Shown here in pieces: positions 11,801 to 23,400 of a stretch of DNA of 64,000 nucleotides (position 1 is the stretch's first letter; each line of letters opens with the position of its first letter). The notes beneath the pieces were generated by a model, which did no database searches, was not told where the DNA came from, and was given only the letters and a program-made list of their open reading frames with translations. Source of the stretch: Spisula solida (Eukaryota; Mollusca; Bivalvia; Venerida; Mactridae); NCBI GenBank assembly GCA_947247005.1, contig OX365950.1:10738720-10802719 (forward strand), in the 5' to 3' direction. The position numbers were made by a program, and so were the translations under genes.

Positions 11801-14762
11801 CGCACAATTGACTGAAATTATGTCTTATATAAAAGAAAGGACTTACACTTGAATTAAGTGATAAATTCACACACGAGGCATTATGGGAGAAGTACGGACA
11901 TTTTACGGTGTTTTTAGGCAATGCTACACGTTTATTACAAATACAAGAACCAATGGGCAACTATGAAACAAGTCGGTTCCACAGATATTTTGTTCAGGAA
12001 AAACTTATATTTCATTAAGCATCGAATTGTTAATGGAAACATGTGTACCTTTCACATGAAAAGGCCTCTTTTCACTAGGCATATAATGTAAAGTTGTTTT
12101 TGAGCAAAAGACACATGAGCTTATAGGCTGTTATTTAACTTTTGAGCTTATAGACTGCTATAACTATGTAGTTCAGCAGTTTTACTGTTGTAACTAGGTC
12201 ATTCAGCGTAGGCATTCCGCCTTTTGGTTGCTGAATCTTTTCTACCTTCCCTGTCTGACTTAATATAATCTTTTTGGCTTGATCACCAATTATATTCTTT
12301 AGACCTAGTACCATGCGATCCGTTTTATTTTCCTTGTCTTAAATCGCATTTAGTTGAGCATAGGTACGTTGCCAGGAACAAGAGTGTAGTACCTTATGTA
12401 GACGACAACACATCATTTTAATCTTCAATTTAAAAGTTAAATTTGTGTACAATGTATAAAGGAGAGTTCATTGAAAGTTTTCTGTGAGTTTCATTGTAAA
12501 TGGTTCTCTCAATAAAAAGTCAGAGAATCAGTTGCATTTCTTTTCGAACACCACACGTACATGTTTGTATTATTCACTCGTTTAATTTATTCAATAACTT
12601 GTCTCATCGTCTCTAAGCTGCGGTAGTGAAAATTGATCAAGAGTGACAAAACTTAAATAATACATCTACAATTCCGTTATATATACGTGTGGCAGCATAC
12701 TATCTCACTTTGTTATCATAAAGAAGCATCTTGAATTGTTGAAAGTAGTAGTATGGTTCGTGGTCTTCGTGGTCCTTCAATTCAGCATATCTTTCCTCGG
12801 CGTCATAGCCAAATGCTTCAATAGTTTTACCATCAGGTTGTATCAACACTGTTGTCGGTGCTTTCGTAGAGATATGCTTTCCACTGTTCCTGTCAGCAAA
12901 AATATTGATAATTTCAAATAACGTGATCACGTTTATATTACTTAGTGTACATGAAAGGATAGTTGTCTGGTGAAAGCCTGTGTTATTTAACCCACTCAGT
13001 TGTTGGCAAAGGCATCTTTTCTACACAATACCAAAAGTGTTGTTTAGATGTTTTAAAATAATGTACACTATGTCAATACCGTGGTTTCTGGAATATTGGT
13101 CTATTGTTTCGGTTTCTTAAAAGAAATAAGTTTTATACTTTACCATCTTTTACAATCTACTTTAGTTGGTTCTGTCTTGTAGTTAACAGTAAATGAATAC
13201 GCCCAGCCTGAATATGTTGTTCCAAAGTCTATGGCCGCTACCATCAGTTTGCGAGTGCTTCGTTCTGTGGGATCTTCTTTGAGATCTTCGGGTATCTGTA
13301 AAATGTTTGTATATTACTTTTTAGTGTGAATTCTGCTGTGTTATATCTGTCATTTACGTCTCATTATAAGTGTGAGTACAGTCCAGTTAGAATAATAGTA
13401 TTGTGGGAGTGACGTTGTCGTTTATGTGTACACAAAATATTACAATCATTGTCGGAACAGGTAGAGCAAATATAACTTATGTTAGTTTAGCAGTTAAATT
13501 ATAACTGTCATTATAAACCTTTATAATTGTTTTTTCACTAAACCGCTGCGTCACTCAAATCTTACCCTGAATGGACTATAAAAGAATTATATTAAGTCAG
13601 ACAGCGAATGCAGCACTCAACTTAACCAGCCGAGCACAGAAAACATTAAAAACACACAAAGCACAATGCCCAACTAAACAAGCGCAGATCCGCCCAAGTC
13701 CAAGCTGTCGAAAAGTATAATACATTATAACTAGCTGAACGACCCAGTAGAAAAGATACAGCAACCATTCATTCACAATTATAATATACATATAACTTCG
13801 ATTTTACCGCATTCGTGGTGTAAGTTTACAAAAAGTAAAGCATTTTGATGATTCCTGGACAAAATACGTTTTAATTTTTATGAAAATTTAAGAACATCTC
13901 TTACCTGTGGTTTTGATTTTGAACGGGGCAGGGTAAATAGTTTTCGAAGTTTCTGTGATTAAATAAAAGATCTCGGAGTAAATCATTGCTATAACGCCAC
14001 ACACATAAATGTGCTGCCTCAGAGATTGGGCCAAATCTTTTATATATCGTGATTTTCCAACCTAACCAACTATTGATGTACACATGTAATAGAAAGCCAC
14101 TGACGGCTGCTTTATAATAGATTTGGAGCAAAAAAGCAATATTAACCACTCTCGTTGTCGCCAACTGAGTATTTTTTTCTTGAAAAAGTTTCCTTCCAAC
14201 ATGCTTTGAGAATTATGTAATGAACTCGTGATCCAACTGTAACATCAACATACTACAACGTAAACATCAGTGAGGTATTTGGTTCGTTTTTCGATTCGTT
14301 TTCATTCAATGCGAACAAATTTCAGGCAATTTAAGTAATAGTGTATAAATATCCTATTTTATGTAAAATTACTAGATAACTCAGTGGTTGTTTATGGGAT
14401 ATTTAATGCATAACGAATACCATAGGAAATCGGACAGGGAAATCAGCACTCCGCTTAACAAGCTGATTACAGAAAACATAAAAACATCACATACCAAAAT
14501 TACTTGACACAATGCTTAACACATAACTGGACTAGCAAATGAACTTAACCCCTGAAAGCCCTAGTTTCAGGTGTCAAAACATCGAAAACCCAAGTCCCAG
14601 CCGTCAAAAAGCCCAATGACTGATAAATAATCAAAAGAATATGAATGCCCTAGTTTTAGCAATAAATAATGAATTACAATGTAATTAATTTAACGAAGTT
14701 GTGTTACCTTATAACTGGAGTTACATAATTATGAAATATCAAACATTACTTACCTTTGCCAT
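4829..14762 (-). CDS. HSPA12-like Hsp70-family protein (7 coding exons)
   Basis: Atypical Hsp70-family ATPase of the HSPA12A/B type, expected to be cytosolic. Seven exons join in frame: 14762-14754, 13952-13905, 13295-13144, 12889-12709, 10769-10548, 6782-6620 and 5889-4829 (stop included), 1836 nt, 611 aa (human HSPA12A is about 675). All introns are GT-AG with consistent phases (0,0,2,0,0,1). Visible motifs: phosphate-1 loop IDFGTTYSG (41-49); VLTVPAIW (183-190); connecting segment ALEPEAASLYC (215-225); phosphate-2 loop DAGGGTVD (256-263); GGNWGGTNID-type segment (about 283-292); adenosine motif VGGFSESP (422-429). There is no EEVD-type C-terminus or canonical substrate-binding domain, as usual for HSPA12. 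No break is seen, so it looks functional. The family is expanded in bivalves and linked there to stress and immunity; a specific role is not shown here. Confidence 0.93.
5890..6619 (-). other. Intron 6 of the HSPA12-like gene
   Basis: AT-rich GT-AG intron of 730 bp; no repeat or secondary gene recognised. Confidence 0.8.
6620..6782 (-). CDS. HSPA12-like coding exon 6 (phosphate-2 loop)
   Basis: Acceptor ATTGTTTCTAAG; donor GGCG followed by GTATGT. Encodes residues 205-259 with ALEPEAASLYC and ends inside the DAGGG phosphate-2 loop; the third Gly codon is split (phase 1). Confidence 0.92.
7105..7510 (+). repeat. Three ~130-bp units of a dispersed repeat (intron 5)
   Basis: Units share AGTAACAGTGACCTTGACCC, a CCCACTTT..AACTTGAGCGG segment and TCACAATATCTCACTCCTAA. 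A fourth unit lies at about 9735-9880 in the same intron and orientation, beyond a LINE fragment, so the stretch was probably once more continuous. Confidence 0.65.
7511..8439 (+). other. Intron 5 sequence with degraded repeats
   Basis: No gene. CTAAGAACGC near 7653 and its complement near 7851 form a weak inverted pair. From about 8300 to 8410 the sequence TTTTTAGAAAGGACCACC begins a common dispersed repeat that reappears at about 9460 (TTTAGAAAGGACCATTCCTG). Confidence 0.4.
8440..9322 (+). mobile_element. 3' fragment of a LINE (ORF2 C-terminus and tail)
   Basis: A frame at about 8478-8877 encodes a Cys/His-rich tail (CSKCQLL followed by H and CQC), like the zinc-finger-like C-terminus of CR1-type ORF2 proteins. 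It is followed by a 3' UTR ending AATAAAAGTTC and a short (TCTA)n run at 9304-9317, a typical LINE 3' microsatellite end. Endonuclease and reverse transcriptase regions are absent, so this is a severely 5'-truncated insertion in intron 5 of the HSPA12-like gene, antisense to it. Confidence 0.6.
9323..10547 (-). other. Remainder of intron 5
   Basis: Holds a dispersed repeat at about 9380-9560 and the fourth ~130-bp unit at 9735-9880. The rest (to the exon 5 donor) shows no recognised element. Confidence 0.5.
10548..10769 (-). CDS. HSPA12-like coding exon 5
   Basis: Acceptor CATGTTTGCAG; donor ATAGAG followed by GTAAGG. Encodes residues 131-204 with the family motif VLTVPAIW followed by AKQFMREC. 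Phase 0 at both ends. Confidence 0.92.
10770..12708 (-). other. Intron 4 of the HSPA12-like gene
   Basis: 1.94 kb of AT-rich sequence. It holds one copy (12,246-12,269) of the dispersed motif CTTCCCTGTCTGACTTAATA; otherwise no recognised gene or element. Confidence 0.7.
12709..12889 (-). CDS. HSPA12-like coding exon 4
   Basis: Acceptor TTTTTGCTGACAG; donor AACAAA followed by GTGAGA. Encodes residues 70-130, including KAPTTVLIQPDG and the FGYDAEERY stretch, matching the HSPA12 segment that reads TPTSLLL..G and FGY in vertebrates. Phase 2 in, phase 0 out. Confidence 0.9.
13144..13295 (-). CDS. HSPA12-like coding exon 3 (phosphate-1 loop)
   Basis: Acceptor AACATTTTACAG; donor GATG followed by GTAAAG, splitting the Trp-70 codon (phase 2). 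Encodes residues 20-70, including IDFGTTYSGWAYSF, the N-terminal ATP-binding loop of the Hsp70/actin fold. Confidence 0.9.
13296..14753 (-). other. Introns 2 and 1 with dispersed repeat copies
   Basis: Contains the 48-nt exon 2 at 13,905-13,952. A minus-strand copy of the dispersed TATTAAGTCAGACAG..GCAGCACTCAACTTA repeat starts at 13,587, and a diverged relative (GGACAGGGAAATCAGCACTC) lies at about 14,430-14,640. No other gene seen. Confidence 0.55.
13905..13952 (-). CDS. HSPA12-like coding exon 2 (48 nt)
   Basis: A 16-codon micro-exon reading KLRKLFTLPRSKSKPQ, with acceptor TTTATTTAATCACAG and donor CACAG followed by GTAAGA. It gives a short basic N-terminal leader ahead of the ATPase domain. 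Phase 0 on both sides, so skipping it would keep the frame. Confidence 0.72.
14754..14762 (-). CDS. HSPA12-like coding exon 1 (9-nt coding part)
   Basis: Encodes Met-Ala-Lys and ends at a strong donor (AAAG followed by GTAAGT). The start was chosen because it is the only ATG that joins in phase 0 to the next exon. The tiny coding part sits at the end of what is presumably a mostly 5' UTR exon whose upstream end was not located. Confidence 0.7.
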
Positions 14763-15268
14763 ATTGGAGAAGCAATTTACTTCTGTAAGTTCTGAAATAT
14801 TGTATTAAAATAGATAATGTCAATATTGACTAAATATATTTGTAAATTCTTTATTGTAGGTTCTGAAATACATGTTTGTATTACATATGTTGTTGTAGTT
14901 AAAGCCTGGTTGTTATCTGTTAATTCTACATTCGTATTTTTTAGAGTAGGTCTAAATCATAGGTCACGTTAGTCACACGTGTTGGTCGCAAAACTTTCCT
15001 GTTCACAAACTATATTCATTTTTGGAACATATTTTTTATTTTGATCATGAACATTATATCTTGAAAAATAACGTATTTAACGAAAAAATAACGTACACAT
15101 CGTAGTTAACGATTTCTATTCCGTGATATTCTCTGACTTTAGACGTATTATACTGCAATGGGAAGTAACCGCTTTGCATGCAAAGGTGTGTAAGCGGACC
15201 ATGTTCCGTTTTGTATTAGCTTTTCTTAAGTTTAGTTGACATTTGCTCATTTGAACGATTCTCGCTAG
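14763..15268 (-). promoter_or_regulatory. Presumed 5' UTR and promoter side of HSPA12-like gene
   Basis: Lies immediately upstream of the start codon. No clear TATA box or canonical three-part heat-shock element (nGAAnnTTCnnGAAn) could be identified; GTTCTGAAA near 14,790 has the wrong spacing. The 5' end of the transcript is not determined, and a further non-coding exon is possible. Confidence 0.3.
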
Positions 15269-17419
15269 ATCTATATAAATAAGAATAAAAATTCTATTAC
15301 AAAAAGTACTTTAAACACTGATAACTTTGCTGCATATTTTAAATCAATTAATGATCCAGAATCAGTTTTCTTTCAAGCGGATGAAGATGTTATATATTTC
15401 AATGATAGGTACTTAAACGGGGAACTAGATGTTATGTTTCAAGAATTAAACGTTGATATTGAAGAAAATGAGATTGCACTAGCAAGTAAACAATTAAAAA
15501 ATGGAAAATCTGCAGGCCCTGATCTGATGTTAAATGATTTTTTTATAACTGGGATTAAGGATAGTCATTTTCTCAAGTGTCTGAGAACATTATTTAACAA
15601 AATATTTAAAATTGGATATTTTCCAGACCAATGGTCCGAAGGTTTTGTAGTTGCTTTACACAAAAAGGGTGGTTTTAATGACCCTGGTAATTATAGGGGC
15701 ATAACTTTATTAAGTACTCTTAGTAAATTGTTTACGAAAGTTTTAAATAATAGACTTACTGATTGGGCAGAGTGCTATAATGTATATATAGAGGCTCAAT
15801 CTGGTTTCAAAAAACATATGAGTACCACAGATAATGTTTTTGTACTACATTCTTTAATTAGCCACTTGATAAATGACAATAAGAAAATGTATGCAGCTTT
15901 TATTGATTTTACTAAAGCCTTTGATTATATTGTTAGAGACATTCTATGGTATAAGTTGGTCAAGTTAGGTATTCGTGGTAAAATGTTTAATATTGTAAAG
16001 TCGATATATGAGGGTTACAAAACAACGTGTCGCGTAAAATATAACAACAAGTTAAGTGATAAATTTACATGTATGTTAGGTGTTAGACAAGGAGAAAGTT
16101 TATCCCCATTTTTATTTGCTATGTATTTAAATGATATTGAAGAGTATTTTGTTTTGAACGGGTTTAAAGGAGTTGAGATAGATACATTACACATATTTTT
16201 ATTACTGTATGCAGACGATATTATTATCATTTCAGAAACAGAAAGTGGGTTGCAAAAGGGCTTACATTTACTAGAGGAATATTGTAATAGATGGAAATTA
16301 ACAGTTAACATCAATAAGACAAAAAATCTAGTTTTCAGAAAAGCAGGTTCTCTTAGAAAAAACATTAGATTTTTATATGAAGATAAAGAAATTGAAATAG
16401 TCAATCATTTTAAATATCTTGGAATAGTTTTTACTACTGGCGCCTCTTTCATAAAAACTTATGAATCCCTTTCTGGTCAAGCGCTAAAATCTTTGTACAT
16501 GCTAAAATCTTATTTTTTAAAATTTCCATCAATGAGTGTGAGCCATAAGTTAGACTTATTTGATAAATTAATTATACATGTACTTTGTTTTGGGAGTGAG
16601 ATATGGGGTATCAATGACGTAATACAAATAGAACGCATCCAATTACAATTTTTAAAAGAAATTATGGGCGTTAGATCCCAAACACAGAATAATTTTATAT
16701 ATGGAGAATTAGGGCGATACCCGCTTAAAATTACATGTTTAGTTAATGTTATTAGATATTGGTTAAAAGTTGTACAGTGCTCAGATACAAAATACATTAA
16801 AGCTACCTATAATATGATGATTAAAGACTTGGAATTGTATCCAAATAAGAAATATTGGGCAAAGTCCGTTAAACATATTTTAGATACTTCAGGGTTTTCA
16901 GGGGTATGGATTAATCAGAATGTCGCTAACAGTAAATTGTTTCTGTCTATTTTTAAACAAAGAGTAAAAGATAATTACTTACAAATTTGGAATAACGAAG
17001 TAGAAAATCGACAAGGGCAAGAACTTATAAATTATTCTGTAGTTTCAACTTTCATTCTTACTTAGATAACATAAATTTTGATAAAAACAGGTTTGCGCTC
17101 ACTAGATTCAGTGTCTCAGCACACAGGTTAGAGGTTGAGGCCGGAAGATGGCACAAGCCACATAAAATCCCATACGATGAAAGAAAATGTCATACATGTC
17201 ATACCCTAGAAGACGAATTTCACTTTTTATTAGAATGTCCCCTATATCACGAAATAAGAAAATGTCATATTAAACGATATTTCTGGAATCATCCAAATGT
17301 ACCAAAATTTGTTGAACTTTTAAAATCTGATAATAAGACTATCCAGAAAAACCTATCTATGTTCTTACAGAAAAGTTTCGAAATAAGACGCAAGACAATC
17401 ATGTATGCTTTTAATTAGT
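15269..17419 (+). pseudogene. LINE ORF2: reverse transcriptase plus Cys/His tail, frameshifted
   Basis: The first reading frame (to TAG at 17,063-17,065; longest Met-start product 543 aa) carries the reverse transcriptase blocks in order: NGKSAGPD, LHKKGG, NYRGITLLS, AQSGFKK, AFIDFTKAFD, GVRQGESLSPFLF, the catalytic LYADDIIII, and LGIVFTTG of the thumb. The C-terminal Cys/His domain (CHTC, then H, then LECP) continues in another frame from about 17,040 to TAG at 17,419. One single-base shift near 17,036-17,058 therefore separates the two parts. Catalytic residues are intact, so the copy is fairly young but probably dead. The N-terminal endonuclease is absent. Confidence 0.85.
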
Positions 17420-17730
17420 ACTGTAGTATATTTTACTTTAATAACTCTCTCTCACTTTGTATATATGTATATGTGTTCATTGAATAACTTCAATTACAGT
17501 AGGAGTGTATATATGTACCATGCATTTAAACCGATTATGTTGCATGATAAAGTTAAAACTTACAAATTGATTATATTGCTTATTATCATATCAATATATT
17601 TTAGACAATTATACCTGAATATGCTAATAATGTCACCATTAACCATTGTAAAATATGTGAAATTGTATATATTTGTAAAATGATAGCCATATTTGCCTTT
17701 TTCTTGAATAAACTATCTATTTCGTAATCT
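15269..17730 (+). mobile_element. 5'-truncated LINE (non-LTR retrotransposon)
   Basis: An open reverse transcriptase frame begins right after a stop at 15,266-15,268, and the element ends near AATAAACTATCTATTTCG (about 17,705-17,725). The endonuclease and ORF1 regions are missing, so this is a typical 5'-truncated insertion. No clear target duplication was found. The 22.9-24.9 kb element belongs to the same clade by its reverse transcriptase and Cys/His C-terminus. Confidence 0.8.
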
Positions 17731-18546
17731 AAGAGTATGCATGTGTCTCATAACAGTTTGAAGCATCGTTTATTAACTGAAAATGATAACATTGCTTTTC
17801 GAAGCGGGCAAACAATGTCTATAGCCGCCAGAACTATAGAAAATAATGTTTCTCGATCAAGGAGACGGGTTGCACATCAACCATGGATGACAGATGTAGT
17901 GTTTTAAGTGTTTGTTGCATAATAGACACATCGCTAAACACAGAAGTAAAAGAATTAGAGCAACAACATTGACTGAAAACGATTCGCCGACTTTGGCCAT
18001 TTTCATAGCGACAGCACGGCTTTTGTTACGAGAAATTAGATTGGCCGAATAGTTGCATGGTATTACCCGAACAACAATCTTTTTCTAGATTGTCACCTGG
18101 TTCGTCACGTGATTCGACCAATGGTTTAAGTGAATGTAGAAATTGAATATTTGTTCTCGTTGAACTCGGATTATTGTATGAGAAGCGGTAAAGAAACAGA
18201 CGAGTGACGGTAAGTTGCCCCTAATTTGTTCCTTTATCAAATCGTCTTACTAAGTTCCTGATTGTAGTATTACTGCATTGATAAAACAATTTGAATGAAG
18301 TGTTGCTTTCGTCTATTTAATCGGTACATAAACAGTTGAGTGGCGTTGAGTTGCACGAACTATATTACTGTATCAAATCGTCGTACTAATGTCCTGAGAT
18401 CATGCGTTAATAACGTTTTCTCTTATTTTTCGGAAACCGTTTTCTAGTTTCTGACAGCTCACACAATTGTAAACGGGACAATTTTTACGCATTTTGTGAA
18501 TAATCAATGCACGACACCGGCGACATTGTGTACGGATTTTGATATA
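17731..18546. other. Intergenic; diverged ~115-bp duplication
   Basis: Two diverged copies follow each other at about 18,190-18,280 and 18,315-18,400 (AAACAG.CGAGTG.CG..AAGTTG ... TATCAAATCGTC.TACTAA). The first contains GTGACGGTAAGTTG, which looks like a splice donor, but no gene could be built around it. Confidence 0.4.
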
Positions 18547-18774
18547 CTGTAATATCATTATTTTTCGAGGGAGTGGATTTTTTGTTGATTTCGTTGTTGA
18601 ACTTGACCACGAAATATAACCCCCAAGTTTAACTAATCTACCTCTCAAATATCGAACATGTGTTTATCCTTTCAAGTTTTGTAATCTAATAATTTACGAC
18701 CCCACGAAGATGCATTTTTATCAACATCCACGAAATTTAACACCCACGAATAAACACCTACTGTGATTTTACAG
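18547..18774. mobile_element. Short TA-flanked TIR element (MITE)
   Basis: Ends CTGTAATATCA and, in reverse complement, CTGTAAAATCA, with TA on both flanks. The interior has inverted ACCACGAA/TTCGTGG-type motifs (TTCGTGG, CCACGAAATTTAA, CCCACGAA). It is 228 bp, has no coding capacity, and resembles Tc1/mariner/pogo-type miniature elements. Confidence 0.6.
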
Positions 18775-19942
18775 TATGTAAGTTGTATTTCATGTATGGT
18801 ATTATATTGTCGCGAAGTGTGCAGTACAAATCAAATGATTGCATTCGACTGTGTTAAAACAGTGGACATAACATTGAGTTGGGTATTTGAGGGCCAGTCA
18901 TAAAGTAATACCCCTGTATATTACATAGTGTAAACGTGATGGATATTTAAACCGTGTCGAATCCCTTTGTCCGCAATCACTGGACGACACTTGCAGGACA
19001 TGACAGTAGCTAATAGCAAGGCATTATGTAATCATCAAAACACGAAATCGAAGCCTGGGCTGTACGGTGTTCTACTTATTACGCCCGTTCTGCACATACA
19101 CATTATCACAATGAAACGTATATTATGGCAATTGAAACTGAACGGGTTTGTACAGAGTTGATAACTTGATATAAAAGGTCATTTTATAAGAAATCAGGAT
19201 AGGCATTCAACGCAACGCAGACAGCAGACAATGAAATGCACAAAAAAGAACAGTTTACAAATTGCTAGCTTTGCATGGAAGTGGCCCCAGTAAAAATGAC
19301 GATTACTGATTTTTGGCGAATTTTGATTGACTATTTGAGTTTAATAATTATGCTGATTGATGAATTCGGAGCTTAAAATCAGATCTAGAATTGTTTTCTA
19401 GTTGAATTGCGAACAAGGGGATTAGAACTGGTGCTGTGAAACTGGACAAGACAGTCATGGTCACTCAACAGAACACAAATGCAGAGCCCAAAAGACACAA
19501 AAGAACACATTCAGATTATAATCACAAGTCACAAAGGCAAACAACCACATACGTGAACAAACGATACATACAATCAGCACAGCTTAACAACAATACATAG
19601 TGGCAAATTTGTTATGAAGTTGATTTTATTCTTGTTTAATTATTTATATGTAAATATGGAAAATTGAATACAAACATATCAGAAGGTCATATTGTATATC
19701 ATCAAAATGTTATCAGATCGACAGTTATACGTATCCACTTTGTACATCGTCATAAATGTATAATTCAGTGCTGATAAAGATTATGTTAGAGTACAAGGGA
19801 AAATACGGTTCAACAATGATTACTGCTGTTAAATAATCAGTAAGGGCAAGTGAGGTAAACACATAGAAACTAGGGATATACGATAATAAAATTAAAGAGT
19901 GTGTCCACTAAGTGTATACTATTGTTTGTTTTTAGTCATCTA
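18775..19942. other. No recognised gene
   Basis: Unique-looking AT-rich sequence. A-rich stretches at about 19,420-19,610 (AACACAAA, AAGACACAAAAG repeats) resemble the dispersed A-rich repeats seen near 13.6 and 21.5 kb. Confidence 0.4.
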
Positions 19943-20804
19943 CACTAAGAGGCACTTATAACTGTGCACTTACACAAATCTCACTATCTCAGTATTTAGT
20001 GTGTATATTTTGTTGAAATTTGCAGCAAGTGTAGTTAAAAGATGTGTGATAATGTCTAGGAATATTTCATTTCATAACAAACAATATTTAGGAAACGCCA
20101 GCACATAATTTAGCGTTGCGTAAAATTGCGAAGTCACAAAATCTGCTCCGGCTTAAAACGGACAGTTTTCCAACAAATAAGAACGCGTATTCCTGAGAGT
20201 TTAGGCTATGCAATGTTGTCGCATTGACGTCACCTTTGATGGGCAGTCTCAGTGATAGTTGATCGAAGCAAAACATGCCTTTCTTATCAACATACGTTGA
20301 AATCCGACCAGTCATTGCAGAAAAATGACGTTGAATTTTTGTTAACAATGAACGAACAGATATACCGGTAAAACATGGCTCAAACACCTGTAGGGGGTTA
20401 ATGATTGTAAACGCGTACTTTTGCTTATTGGAACGCCAATAATAATTAAATTCAAACCGTTACTTTGTGCAAAATTGAAAAGCCCGTGTTGATAAATCCG
20501 ACGTCACAGCGTCAATTTAGACAAACATTGACGTTTGTGTTTTTTTTAGGATAACAGGCATGAATATAATGGAAATGACAACGTTTTATTTTATTTCCCG
20601 CTGTTTCACCATTATCTCGTGCAATTCGTTAAATTGCTATTTTCACAGTCCAATGGACAATATTCATTGAACCGTAAGATAAAAATACCGGATTACGTTG
20701 CGCGTCGATTGACAACCAAATACACTAAATTTCGTTCAAAAATATTAACAAACAAAAAAGTTATTAGGAATTGAAAACTGCACAGTTATAAGTGCCTCTT
20801 AGTG
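19943..20804. mobile_element. TA-flanked TIR transposon, 862 bp, non-autonomous
   Basis: Perfect 26-bp terminal inverted repeats begin CACTAAGAGGCACTTATAAC. The left end (19,943-19,968) and right end (20,779-20,804) are each bounded by TA (19,941-19,942 and 20,805-20,806). A 99-codon frame inside on the minus strand (20,088-20,387) matches no transposase I recognise. The perfect TIRs suggest a recent insertion. Confidence 0.85.
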
Positions 20805-22944
20805 TATGTATGAGCAGTTCCTTCAAGTAACCTTTACAACGTTCAGTCGTTTTCTCACAGTTGACCGTTTATAACGAGTCTTCCAGACGCGTAACAAACG
20901 AGATTAAATATGTCCCGTACATCACACAGGTATGCGTATGCCCGGGAAATACAAGATTGCGCTACCCGTGCACTCATTTCAAGTTTCTATAAAACTCAGT
21001 GTCGATTAATAAAGGATGAAGGTAATATGTACTCAAAGTACTAAATTGTAAGTAAGACATTAATCTGAAGTTGTGCTTCTCTGGTGGTTTACAAAAAATT
21101 CTCTAATATATATAATAGATCATTTAAGACCAGAACTTAGCTTCCAACACTTTATGTCAATGACTTACGATATCTATTCATTATTTAAGCATGGTAGTCT
21201 TTTTTTCAGTCGTGTCATTATTTTGTTTGTTATTGTTGTTCTTGTTAATTGCTAATTATTATCTTCTGTTATTATTGTACAGACGTAATATGGTAATGGC
21301 TTAATGAGGCTCACATGGAAAACTGGGTATACCTAACTGTGTTGCCTCTTTAAATTATGTATTTATTATTATGTTTTTATTATTATTTTTATTATTTTAT
21401 TCTGCTAAAACTGTATTTAAAGTTATCCTAATTTACATGTAAAACGATATTATCAAATCCAACAAGGAATGAAGCTCAAAGCGCAATAGAAAATGCACAC
21501 AAAACCACATATTACAAGAACAGGTCGCAAGCATAAATTAATATAAGAATGAACAAGTAACAAATGAAATTGAACAACTTCCCAACTCCGACAGCCTGCC
21601 GCATCAGTCAGTCAAACAAAACCAAAGTAAGTACCAGCAGACAAGAACATATTACAAGGACGACCACACATCACAAGGACAACACAAAAAGCAAAATGTA
21701 ACAGAAACCGTATACTAGCATTTTTGAAATACACAAACCAGCTTATGCTAGACTTTCAAGTTCTTAAGGACGCATACAACTTACACTGGGTATGTTCGAC
21801 TGAAGTAGTCGAAAGAGGCTGGTGACGTTTTTTCATAGCATACTCTTGTGAATTCAAGGATAATTAGTGTACGTATTTCATGTACGTGTTTGATGTACAT
21901 CTTAACGTTGAATAAACAAAACAAAGATTTCCAACTAAACTATTAACTATTTTCATTATTACACATGTAGGTTAATTTCAATTACAAGGTAGTCTGTCAT
22001 TGATGGGCGGATCTCACGCTACTTGCAATCTACATTGATATGTGTCTTATTTTTATGTTCAACATTGAACACATTTTAAGGGTGTTCTATTTCGTATCCT
22101 GAATGTCAGCGATATTCCAGTATATTCACAATATTCGTACATTTAGTTTATACTAATTATAAATAAATGCTGTAAAGGTATGCATTGCTATTTCTTTGAT
22201 TGTTAATTAAACATGTTACTGTTTTGTTTGCCTTTCCCCCAATTTAACATAAATATATTACCTGTGGTCTGGTAAATAAATCGAAACGCAACTAAATATC
22301 AAATTCTGCCAGGAACGCCAACACGAAACAAGTGAACAACGTAATACTCAACCGAAATCGAAAGAGGAAGTGATTTACGTATGTGTATGACATACACAAT
22401 CTGCAGTAGATAACAAATACCCATTTCGCAAGATATCCTTTTTGGAAGTGTGTTATTGTCCAGGAGCCAAGGGAGAGAGACCTGCCCTACAAGGCCATTT
22501 GGTCAACATGCTTTGCTGAAAGCCTATGGCCATTATTTTTCTTGATTCAGCTGATCCGACATTGGGTTGTCAAGCATATGTTATACAAAACAATACTTCA
22601 ACCGCGTGAACCAATATACAGACCTGATCACGTGTCCATAAAACATCTTTTTCAAAGGTCATGATCAAGCTTAAATTCGGGAATTGTGTTAATGTATAGC
22701 GAGATATTTTTCATACAGAGCCAGTCATATTAAAACTCTTTTATCCGGAGTGCATATCGTTTTATAAAAGAAATTAACGTTATTTCGATGTGTAAAATGC
22801 AAAAGTAAATGAATGGAAATGAACACGACATTTTACTCACTGATATTGACCTAATATCTTCTCTCAGGGAAATTGATAAAAAATTACTAAATTGTTCTAT
22901 TTATTCTTTATTCTATAGTTTTCTTTTATAACGTGTGGTCGGTT
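20805..22944. other. No recognised gene
   Basis: AT-rich intergenic sequence. A-rich, CACAAGGACAA-like stretches at about 21,440-21,720 are probably an old dispersed repeat; no TIR, splice or protein signal recognised. Confidence 0.4.
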
Positions 22945-23222
22945 TTTTTATACAGTTTACAGTTACAGTTTAATTGGTATAATCGGCATTTGAAATGCCT
23001 TTGACCATTTACATAATAATAAAAGATGGTCAAGACAAAATATATACATACATTTACATTACATACAGTGTAAGCATACACAGCATATCAAAAAAGCAGC
23101 TACGTGTATATATGTGCATAATTTATATCGATGTTCTAGTCCGTTTATTTGTACTGACGTGAGGAAACATTCTGCAGACAAGTAAATACACAATTAGAAG
23201 GTATGTTGGTTCATCAAATTGG

Positions 23223-23400
23223 AAGTTACGTGTACAACAAATTTAGAATCAAGAATATATATTAAAATGGATGGCATGTAGATACATATACAACAAATTT
23301 AGTACCAAGAATATATATTAAATTGGATGGCATGTAAATACATATACAACAAATTTAGAACCAAGAATATATATTGAATTGGATGGCATGTAAATACATA
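23223..23400. repeat. 56-bp tandem repeat, about three copies
   Basis: GGATGGCATGTA occurs at 23,269, 23,325 and 23,381, an exact 56-bp spacing, each followed by ACATATACAACAAATTTAG. It lies in the presumed 3' UTR of the minus-strand LINE. Confidence 0.85.

Noticed and set aside
14763..15268. Heat-shock elements upstream of the HSPA12-like gene
   Set aside because: GAA and TTC motifs present do not have the 2-base spacing required of an HSE trimer.
20088..20387. 99-codon ORF inside the 862-bp TIR element as a transposase
   Set aside because: No DDE motif, helix-turn-helix or family resemblance could be seen, and the length is far too short.
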